From contig NZ_BOMH01000019.1 in NCBI RefSeq assembly GCF_016862095.1, positions 79,012-143,011 of the forward strand: a DNA stretch of 64,000 nucleotides, in the 5' to 3' direction. Both the position numbers and the translations under genes were made by a program. This document shows, piece by piece, positions 25,130 through 32,105 of the stretch. The DNA is from Actinoplanes cyaneus. Lineage in GTDB: Bacteria > Actinomycetota > Actinomycetes > Mycobacteriales > Micromonosporaceae. Position 1 is the first letter of the stretch. Every line of letters begins with the position of its first letter. Under the pieces are notes generated by a model, which did no database searches, had not been told where the DNA came from, and saw nothing but the letters and a program-made list of their open reading frames with translations.

Positions 25130-26996
25130 ACGTGCTGCCCCGCCCGACCACCGACTGCACGGCGATCCCGCCGCCGTGGTCGCGCACGATGTCCCGGACG
25201 ATCGCGAGGCCGAGCCCCGGCCCCTGAACCGCCTGGTCCATGGCGTTGCCGGCCCGGTGGAACGGCGTGAACAGCCCGGGCACGTCCTCCGCCGGGATCC
25301 CGATGCCGGTGTCGGTCACCATGATCGTCGCGGTGTGCTCGTTCGCGCCGCAGCTCCAGGTCACGCTGCCGCCGGGCGCGGTGAACTTGATCGCGTTCTC
25401 CAGCAGCTTGCGCAGTGCCCGCTGCAGTTGGGTGCGGTCGCCGCGGACCCAGGACGGCTCGGCGTCGAACGTGACCACCAGTTCCTTGGCGTGCGCCGCG
25501 GCGTTCAGCTCGTGGTGCACGGTGGTGGCCAGCGCGGCCAGGTCGAGCGGCTCGGCCGTCGCCTCCGCGGCGGTCGCCGGGCGGTCCAGCAGCAGCAGGT
25601 CGTTGATCGTGTCCTGCAGGCGGTGCGCGTTGCGCAGGACCGCCGCGAGACAGCGGTTCTGCATCGGCGTCAGCTCCTCGTCCTCGTCGACGAGCATCTC
25701 GGTGTACCCGAGGATACTGGTCAGCGGCGTGCGCAGCTCGTGCGTGACGGTCTGGATGAAGACGTCCTTGCGCTGGTCCAGCATCCGCAGCTCGCTGATC
25801 AGCAGGTCCTGCTGGATGCGGACGCCGCGCTGACGCAACGCGCGCTCGATCTCCCGCGCCACGCTGGTCATCAGGCGCCGCTCGGGGTCGGTGAAGCCGG
25901 GCAGGAACTCGCGCACGACCAGCAGATGTCCGCCGGGGCACTCGCTGTCGCCGCCCAGCGCCACGGCCAGGCCGCCGCCGCACGGGACGGGACGGCCGAC
26001 CGGCACGGCGGCCAGCTCCGCCGCGACCCCCGGCTCGAGGTCGGGCGCGGTCTCCGGCCAGCGCGTCCGGATCCGGCCGGCGCCGGGCACGAACAGGTCG
26101 CCGTAGACCGCGTCGGCCGCGAGCGCGCCGCCGATCCGGGTCACGACCCGATGCCCGATGGTCGCCGCGTCGGTCTCCTCCTGCTGCAGCTCGCCGGCGA
26201 CCGCCTGGCGCAACCACGCGCGGGCGGTCCGGGCCTGCTCCGCGGCGAGAAGCTCCTCGGTCTGCGCCGCAAGATCGTTCAAGGCGTCGATCACGGTACG
26301 GAGTTCCGCCGCGCCCGTCGTCTCGGCCCGCGCCGAGAGGTCCCCGCCGGTCAGGCGCCGAATGGTGTCGCCGACCCGGGCGAGCGGGACCAGCAGTTCG
26401 CGCCGGCTGACCCGGACGAGCAGGTAGCCGACGCCGAGCACGGCCAGCACGAGCGCGACGGAGACGATCCCGAGGAGCCGTTCGGTACGCCGGTTGCCGG
26501 CCGTCTCGGCGCGCAGCTCGGCGTCGATCGCGTCGTCGGCGGCCGCGTTGAGTGTGCGGAGCCGGTCGAAGAGCAGCTTGCCGAGCGCGGCTCGGGTGTC
26601 CGAGGCGTCCGCGGGCCTCGTCGTGACCCCCGCGGCGTACTGCCCGGTCCAGTCCTGGGCCGCCTGCCGTTCGGCCTCGATCAGCTCGCGGGCCTGCGGG
26701 TCGCGGGTCTGCCGGCCGGCACGGTCCAGCGCGACGAGCGCGGCGCTGCGCCCGCTCTCGTACGGGTCCAGGAACAGCTTCTCGCCGCTGAGCTGGTAGC
26801 CGCGGACCGCGGTCTCCGCGTCGGTCATCCGCTGCAGAGCGTCCGCGTTGGCCTCGCGGGCCGCACCGATCCTGGCGGTGGTCCGCTGGTGCTCCTCGCG
26901 CACCCCGGCGCCGACCCCGAACGGCACCGCGAGCAACGCCGTGAACAGCACCAGCAGGACGGCGAAGCCCACGCTGAGCCGCCGCTGCAGCCTCAT
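25071..26996 (-). CDS. Membrane sensor histidine kinase with CHASE3-like, HAMP and GAF-like domains
   Basis: A 641-residue kinase. The N-terminus has a transmembrane segment (about 12-32), an extracytoplasmic CHASE3-like helical domain (with AETAVRGYQLSGEKLFLDPY), a second membrane segment (about 175-195), a HAMP domain, and a GAF-like domain (about 270-390). The HisKA domain has the phosphoacceptor His419 in THELRTPLTSI, and the ATPase domain carries N, G1 and G2 boxes (LLENAIKF, TDTGIGIP, GPGLGLAI). No response-regulator gene is next to it, so it is an orphan here. It ends with a Pro-Val repeat tail and overlaps cydC by 59 bp, tail to tail. A role in sensing redox state near cydABDC is possible but not shown. 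Confidence 0.9.
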   Translation of the reverse strand: MRLQRRLSVGFAVLLVLFTALLAVPFGVGAGVREEHQRTTARIGAAREANADALQRMTDAETAVRGYQLSGEKLFLDPYESGRSAALVALDRAGRQTRDPQARELIEAERQAAQDWTGQYAAGVTTRPADASDTRAALGKLLFDRLRTLNAAADDAIDAELRAETAGNRRTERLLGIVSVALVLAVLGVGYLLVRVSRRELLVPLARVGDTIRRLTGGDLSARAETTGAAELRTVIDALNDLAAQTEELLAAEQARTARAWLRQAVAGELQQEETDAATIGHRVVTRIGGALAADAVYGDLFVPGAGRIRTRWPETAPDLEPGVAAELAAVPVGRPVPCGGGLAVALGGDSECPGGHLLVVREFLPGFTDPERRLMTSVAREIERALRQRGVRIQQDLLISELRMLDQRKDVFIQTVTHELRTPLTSILGYTEMLVDEDEELTPMQNRCLAAVLRNAHRLQDTINDLLLLDRPATAAEATAEPLDLAALATTVHHELNAAAHAKELVVTFDAEPSWVRGDRTQLQRALRKLLENAIKFTAPGGSVTWSCGANEHTATIMVTDTGIGIPAEDVPGLFTPFHRAGNAMDQAVQGPGLGLAIVRDIVRDHGGGIAVQSVVGRGSTFTVTLPTVPAPVPVPVPAS

Positions 26997-27482
26997 CGGC
27001 CGAGCTCCTCGGGACCGGTCATGTTCCTCACATCGGCAGGCTCCCGCCCGCAGATGAGTCCGGCTGTCCATTCGGTGGAGGGCACCCTCGTCCGGGTGAC
27101 CGAGGACGGCGGGGGAAACGGCCGGTGGAAGCGATTTCTGAGAGATCTCTGGACTTCGTTACCGATCCGTAACCAACGATGGCGCGTATACCTGTGGTGA
27201 CCACCACATCGGTGAACCTGGGCTGATTGTCGGGTTTACAGCCGGAATACCGGACACCACGGGCAGGCACCTCACGCACAGTGACCGGTTTCGAGTGACG
27301 CGGGTTACTGACTAGTAGCTCCGGCCCTTGTAGTCACCGTGCAGGAGCGGCAACATTTCCCGAACGTTACGACGACGGCATCGACTCGCCTCACTGTCGC
27401 CGGTTGGCCAGTGCCGCCCGTCGATGCGAGCCGTTGACAGTGTGACCGTCTGAGCCGTCATCACTTTTCTATAGGAGGATCC
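26997..27482. promoter_or_regulatory. 486-bp intergenic region upstream of the DUF6230 gene
   Basis: No convincing gene lies here. It is AT-richer than the flanks. It has an imperfect TetR-style inverted repeat TTACTGACTAGTAG at 27305-27318 (TACT-N4-AGTA core), a possible -35 TTGACA at 27434-27439 with a weak -10 near 27457, and a strong AGGAGGAT ribosome site just before the GTG at 27483. The left end holds the promoter of the sensor kinase. Confidence 0.5.
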
Positions 27483-28124
27483 GTGGAGGATTCGCAGAGC
27501 GTTCCGGCCGCCGGACGCACCAACTGGCGCCGGTTCGCCGTCGCGGTGGGCGTTCCCGCCGCCGTGGCGGGTGGCCTGGTTGTCGCGCTGAGCACGGGCG
27601 CGCTGGCCGCGAACTTCGCCATCTCCGGCCAGCAGTTCAAGCTGTCGGCCGACACGCTCGAGGGCGAGGGCTTCACCCAGTACAGCAGCGCCCTTCCGAC
27701 CGGCGGCGGCTCGGTCAAGCCGGCCGCCATGTCCGGCATCGGCTCGGCCACCATCACCGACCTGTGCCAGTCGGTCTCGCAGGTGACCCCGCTCGGCCGG
27801 ATCACCCTGCAGATCCGGGCCGCGAAGGACGTTCCGGACAGCGCGAGCGACGCCCAGAAGGTCGAGGCGACGAACCTGCTGATCGGCATGACCGAGCTGT
27901 CGGGTGACGCGACCTTCACCAAGATCGAGATCGGCCGCGACGCCACCACGCTGAACAAGGCCGGCGACGCCAAGGGCGACACCGTCGGCGGCTTCGGCCA
28001 GCAGGCGGACCACGTCACCATCCACAACCTCAAGCAGACGGCCTACTCGACGTCGGCCTCGACGTTCAAGCTGACCGGCATGAGCCTGCGGCTGCTGACC
28101 GGCGACGGCAACGAGTGCTACTGA
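27483..28124 (+). CDS. DUF6230 family secreted/membrane-anchored protein
   Basis: A 213-residue protein with a short basic N-terminus, one hydrophobic segment (about 19-43, VGVPAAVAGGLVVALSTGALAA) that may be a signal anchor, and an extracytoplasmic beta-rich domain. It matches the actinobacterial DUF6230 family, whose function is unknown. These genes usually stand directly before a DUF6114 gene, as here. GTG at 27483 is fixed by AGGAGGAT. The product is likely displayed on the outer face of the membrane and may work with the downstream protein (inference). Confidence 0.8.
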   Translation: MEDSQSVPAAGRTNWRRFAVAVGVPAAVAGGLVVALSTGALAANFAISGQQFKLSADTLEGEGFTQYSSALPTGGGSVKPAAMSGIGSATITDLCQSVSQVTPLGRITLQIRAAKDVPDSASDAQKVEATNLLIGMTELSGDATFTKIEIGRDATTLNKAGDAKGDTVGGFGQQADHVTIHNLKQTAYSTSASTFKLTGMSLRLLTGDGNECY

Positions 28125-28136
28125 TCTAGCTCCATC

Positions 28137-28164
28137 GGGGCTCGCGGCACCTTCCGCGAGCCCC
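28137..28164 (+). terminator. Stem-loop between the DUF6230 and DUF6114 genes
   Basis: A perfect 11-bp stem GGGGCTCGCGG/CCGCGAGCCCC with a 6-nt loop lies 13 bp after the DUF6230 stop. It is followed by ACCCTTTG rather than a run of T, so it may be an mRNA stabiliser or partial terminator that sets the ratio of the two products. Confidence 0.6.
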
Positions 28165-28203
28165 ACCCTTTGCTCTGAGTTGAAGAACGTTTGTGGAGGA
28201 CGA

Positions 28204-29865
28204 GTGGCGACGGACGATTTCTGGAGCAAGTTCCGCCGGTGGCGGCGGGCGCGGCCCTTCTGGGGCGGCTTGTTCCTCGTGCTGTCGGGCCTGGAGCTCT
28301 TCTGGAGCTCGAACATGGATCTCGCCAACATCGAGATTCACATCGGCCCGCAGGGCTTCCTCTCCTACGTCCTGCCGGTCCTGATGCTGATCTCCGGTGT
28401 GCTCGCTTGGTTCTCCCCGGCGCAGCGCATGTTCTACGGCATCATCGGGCTGCTCGCCGCGCTCTACTCGTTCATCGGCCTGAACCTCGGCGGCTGGTTC
28501 ATCGGCATGATCCTCGGCATCGTCGGCGGCGCGCTGACCATCGCCTGGACGCAGCAGGCGCCTCCGCCCGGCAACAAGCTCCAGGGCCCGGCCGAGTTCT
28601 CCGGCCCGCCGCAGTTCGCCGGCCCGCAGGGTGGTCACCCCGAGGACGCTCCCGGTGAGACCACGCAGCAGATCCAGGTCGCCGGGCACGACGACCGCCC
28701 GCACCAGCCTGTTCCCGCGGTCAGCGACCCGAGCATCCTCCCCGGCTTCGAGGAGCCGCGCAGCGCGGCCCCGGCCCCGGCGGACCCCGCCGAAGGCCCG
28801 CACGGTGACCTGCCCGGCCCGCGCCGGGGGCTCAACCGCAAGGCGCTCGCCCTGATCCTGGTGCCCGCCTTCGTCGGCGGCACGTTCCTGGTCGGCAGCC
28901 GCCTGCCCGCCAGCGCCGACGACGAGTGCCCGGCCGGTCTGCCCTCGATCTCGGCTCCCGCCACCTCGAAGTCCGCGGGCGCGCCGTCGTCGGCGGCCGC
29001 CAAGGCGTCGTCCTCCGCCAAGACCGGCGACAAGACCGACGGCAAGGCCGCGACCACCGCGCCGGCCGCCAAGGACGACGACAAGGACGGGGCGACCACC
29101 GCGGCCTCCGCCAGTGCGTCCGCCTCGGCGGCCGCCGCCGCGGAAGAGGAGAGCGGCGGACTCCTCGACGGCGTCCAGGACGTGGTCGACGGCCTCGGCA
29201 ACCTGCTCGGCATCGGCGACGACGAGGAGTCGTCCACTCCGAGCGCGTCGCCGTCGGCGTCGGCGACCGGTTCGGCCGCCGCGGAGCCGACCACCACCAC
29301 GACGGCCACCGCGCCGGCCGCCGGCGCCAGCGCCACGGCCCCGTCCGCCGGGGTCACCCCCAGCAGGACGACCGCCAGCAGCGCGCCCGCTTCCAGCGAC
29401 GACATCATCCCGTGCCTCGGCGCCCGCCAGCAGGGCAAGATCGCCGACGACGGTGGCATCCCCCGCTCGGCGATCAAGCCGGGCGTCATGAAGGTCAGCT
29501 CGCTGACGATGATCAACTCCACCTACGAGGGCGTGGCGGACGTCCCCACCGCCAAAGGCGTGATCAAGTCGCTGCAGTTCAACATGCAGGAGGCGATCAA
29601 CGAGCCGTTCAGCCTCACGATCGCCGAGCCGGGCGGTGGCACCACCACGATCAAGAGCGCCAAGCTGACGACGACGGGCACCGTCCGCTTCTACACCCCG
29701 AAGTTCACCGGCAACCTGTTCGGCGTCATCCCGGTGACCTTCACCCCGGAGCAGCCGCCGCCGCTGACCCTGCCGATCCTCTGGTTCACGAACGTGACGA
29801 TCGACCTGGCCTTCGTCAGCTGCGACAAGCTCACCGCCGCCCCGATCCAGATCACCGAGAGCTGA
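28204..29865 (+). CDS. DUF6114 domain membrane protein with long Ala/Ser/Pro linker
   Basis: A 553-residue protein. The first 120 residues contain three to four membrane helices (RARPFWGGLFLVLSGLELFW at the start) of the DUF6114 type. A cytoplasmic Pro/Gln-rich stretch follows, then another hydrophobic helix (about 215-235). A low-complexity Ala/Ser/Thr/Lys region (about 250-395) leads to a C-terminal globular domain (about 400-553) with two cysteines. The GTG at 28204 gives the start. The linker resembles a wall-spanning spacer, so the C-terminal domain may reach beyond peptidoglycan (inference). The function is unknown; it pairs with the DUF6230 gene. Confidence 0.8.
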   Translation: MATDDFWSKFRRWRRARPFWGGLFLVLSGLELFWSSNMDLANIEIHIGPQGFLSYVLPVLMLISGVLAWFSPAQRMFYGIIGLLAALYSFIGLNLGGWFIGMILGIVGGALTIAWTQQAPPPGNKLQGPAEFSGPPQFAGPQGGHPEDAPGETTQQIQVAGHDDRPHQPVPAVSDPSILPGFEEPRSAAPAPADPAEGPHGDLPGPRRGLNRKALALILVPAFVGGTFLVGSRLPASADDECPAGLPSISAPATSKSAGAPSSAAAKASSSAKTGDKTDGKAATTAPAAKDDDKDGATTAASASASASAAAAAEEESGGLLDGVQDVVDGLGNLLGIGDDEESSTPSASPSASATGSAAAEPTTTTTATAPAAGASATAPSAGVTPSRTTASSAPASSDDIIPCLGARQQGKIADDGGIPRSAIKPGVMKVSSLTMINSTYEGVADVPTAKGVIKSLQFNMQEAINEPFSLTIAEPGGGTTTIKSAKLTTTGTVRFYTPKFTGNLFGVIPVTFTPEQPPPLTLPILWFTNVTIDLAFVSCDKLTAAPIQITES

Positions 29866-29885
29866 CCCGGCTCCACCCTGTCACG

Positions 29886-29916
29886 ACGGCCCCGGCGGAC
29901 TCGCCGGGGCCGTTTT
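29886..29916 (+). terminator. Rho-independent terminator after the DUF6114 gene
   Basis: A perfect 12-bp GC-rich stem (ACGGCCCCGGCG paired with CGCCGGGGCCGT) with a 4-nt loop, followed by TTTTC, 20 bp after the stop codon. This is one of the clearest intrinsic terminators in the window. Confidence 0.85.
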
Positions 29917-30148
29917 CGATCACTGGCGTCCTCGATCCGGGTGCGCTCCCGTCCCGCAAGGTCACGATCCGCCGGCCGGCCGCGCCAGACGCTGAGCGGA
30001 CGCGCGGGCGAGGCCTCCGGTGCGTACCGCGAAGACGCCTTTGCCCGACGCCGTGCCGCAGGCGGCGCATCGGCGGACTGCCGCACTTCGCGTGTCGCGC
30101 GACACAGGCTGTGGTGGGCCCGGCAATCGAAACGTAATACTCCCCGCC

Positions 30149-32059
30149 ATGGTTACGAACGTGTCGTTCGGCGTGCTCGGCCCGGTGGAAGCCTGGGCCG
30201 GCGACCGCCGGCTCAGGCTCGGGCCGCCGCAGCAACGCACGGTTCTCGCCGCCATCCTGCTGAACGAGGGCCTGGTGGCCTCGGTCGGGCACCTGGTCGA
30301 GGCGCTGTGGGGCGAGGAACCCCCGGCCGGGGCGGTCAAGACGGTCCGCACCTATGTCTCCCGGATCCGGGCGGTGCTGGAGCCGGCCGGCGCCCAGATC
30401 GAGTCCGAGTCCGGCGGCTATCAGCTGCGGGTCCCGCCGGATCGCTTCGACCTGGCCCGGTTCCGCGAGCTGACCGCCGGGCTGTCGGCTCCCGGCCCGG
30501 CGGGCGATCGGGCGCAACGGGCGCGGCAGGCCCTGCAGACGTTCCGCGGCGAGCCGCTGGCCGGGTTGAGCGGGGAATGGGCGCAGGCCCAGCGCAGCCG
30601 GCTCTCCTACCTGCGCGCGGCCGTGATCGAGGCCCAATTCGCCGCCGAGCTGGAAGCGGGACGCCACACCGAGGTCATCGCCGAGCTCCCCCGGGCCATC
30701 CAGGAGTTCCCGTTCCGGGAGCGGCTCCGCGAGCTGCACATCCTGGCTCTCTACCAGGCCGGGCTGCGGGCCGAGGCGTTCGTCACCCACCGGGCGGTGC
30801 TGAAACTGCTCAGTGAGGAGCTCGGCGTCGAGCCGATGCCGGCCCTGCGGGATCTGCATCGCCGGATGGTCGAGGGCGACCCCACGCTGGCCCCGCCGGA
30901 GAGGTCCCCGGTGGTCGTGCCGCGGCAGCCGGGAGTCATGCCGCGACAGCCGGAAGTCATGCCGCGACAGCCGGAGGTCGCACCGCGGGAGATCCTGCCC
31001 GAGATCTCGCTGCGGCCACCGCCCCGGGTCACCGAGTTCATCGGCCGTGAGGCGGTGGTCGCCGAGCTGACCGGCCTGCTGCGCGACCCGGGCCGGCCGG
31101 TGCTGATCGGCATCGACGGCCTCGCCGGCATCGGGAAGACGGCCCTGGCGGTGCACGTCAGCACCCTGGTGCGCGATGCCTTCCCGGACGGGGTGTTCAT
31201 GATCGACCTCGGCGGCGCCGGGGGCCTGCCGGTCGAGCCGGCTGCAGTGCTCCGCCACCTGATGAGCCGGTTCGGCATCTCCGAGTCGGCCATCCCACCG
31301 GACCTGAGCTGCCGCTCCCAGCTGTGGCGCAACCTGTTGTCACAACGCCGGGTGCTGCTCGTCCTCGACGCCGCCGCCGACAGCTCGCAGCTGGCGCCAC
31401 TGATCCCGGAGACCCCGGGGAGCGCCATGATCGTCACCAACTGGTACCGGCACCGCGACGTCCCCGGAGTTCGCTGGACGACGCTGGGCGGGCTCGGGCA
31501 CGACGACGCGTGGCGGCTGCTGGAGCGCTCGGTGGACCCGGCTCGCCTGCGCCGGGATCCGGAACCGGTCAACCGGCTCATCGAACTGGCCTCGGGCCAC
31601 CCGGTTCCGCTGCGGGTGGTCGCGAACCACCTCCTCGCCCACCCGCAAGCCACCATGGCCGAGGCCGAACACCACATTCGCGACGAGTACAGCTCGCTGA
31701 TCATCGCCCACCTGGACAGCCTGGACGCGCGATGGCGCGACCGCAGGCCGTACTGGAAGCTCGAGCCGGACGCCCAGCGGGCTCTGCGGCTGCTCGCCGG
31801 CCTCAACGTGATCGACATGTCGTCCGGCCTGGCCGCCCATGTGCTGGAGATTCCGCAGGACCGTGCCCGGCAGATCCTGGCCCGGCTCGCCGACTTCCAC
31901 CTCGTCGAGGCCGGTGGCGCCGATCGGTACGGCTTCTCGCCCTTCACCCGGGCCGCCGCCCGGCGGTGGTCGCTGGAGTCCGATTCCCCGGCGGCTCGTG
32001 ACACCGTGCGGCGCCGCGGCGCCGAGTACGTGGCGCGGAACGGATCACTCTTCGCCTGA
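30149..32059 (+). CDS. SARP-family regulator with BTAD and NB-ARC ATPase domains
   Basis: A 636-residue AfsR/SARP-type regulator. The N-terminal winged helix (about 5-90) includes RTVLAAILLNEGLVASVGHLVEALWG, and the BTAD domain (about 95-245) follows. A 21-bp-repeat-encoded linker (about 257-277) joins an NB-ARC-like ATPase with Walker A GLAGIGKTAL and a VLLVLDAA Walker B. It lacks the TPR sensor of full AfsR (about 990 residues), stopping after a short helical part. Such proteins activate specialised-metabolite clusters by binding direct repeats near -35. It does not adjoin an obvious cluster; the glycoside operon to its right is convergent. Confidence 0.88.
   Translation: MVTNVSFGVLGPVEAWAGDRRLRLGPPQQRTVLAAILLNEGLVASVGHLVEALWGEEPPAGAVKTVRTYVSRIRAVLEPAGAQIESESGGYQLRVPPDRFDLARFRELTAGLSAPGPAGDRAQRARQALQTFRGEPLAGLSGEWAQAQRSRLSYLRAAVIEAQFAAELEAGRHTEVIAELPRAIQEFPFRERLRELHILALYQAGLRAEAFVTHRAVLKLLSEELGVEPMPALRDLHRRMVEGDPTLAPPERSPVVVPRQPGVMPRQPEVMPRQPEVAPREILPEISLRPPPRVTEFIGREAVVAELTGLLRDPGRPVLIGIDGLAGIGKTALAVHVSTLVRDAFPDGVFMIDLGGAGGLPVEPAAVLRHLMSRFGISESAIPPDLSCRSQLWRNLLSQRRVLLVLDAAADSSQLAPLIPETPGSAMIVTNWYRHRDVPGVRWTTLGGLGHDDAWRLLERSVDPARLRRDPEPVNRLIELASGHPVPLRVVANHLLAHPQATMAEAEHHIRDEYSSLIIAHLDSLDARWRDRRPYWKLEPDAQRALRLLAGLNVIDMSSGLAAHVLEIPQDRARQILARLADFHLVEAGGADRYGFSPFTRAAARRWSLESDSPAARDTVRRRGAEYVARNGSLFA
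30917..30979 (+). repeat. Three 21-bp tandem repeats in the SARP gene
   Basis: Units at 30917, 30938 and 30959 follow the pattern RTGCCGCGRCAGCCGGRRGTC and encode (V/M)PRQP(G/E)V three times. They sit between BTAD and the ATPase domain, so copy-number change would alter linker length by seven residues without frameshift. Confidence 0.85.
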
Positions 32060-32063
32060 CTCC

Positions 32064-32094
32064 CCGGTCCCGGGGCTGACCGGCCCGGGACCGA
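32064..32094. terminator. Stem-loop between convergent SARP and GH63-like genes
   Basis: The inverted repeat CGGTCCCGGG/CCCGGGACCG lies within the 46-bp gap between the two convergent stops. There is no T-tract, but its position suggests a bidirectional terminator. Confidence 0.6.
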
Positions 32095-32105
32095 GGAGCG
32101 CACGG

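Noticed and set aside
27028..27279. 83-codon minus-strand frame before the DUF6230 gene
   Set aside because: Codon use unlike its neighbours and no domain. It overlaps the promoter area of the sensor kinase.
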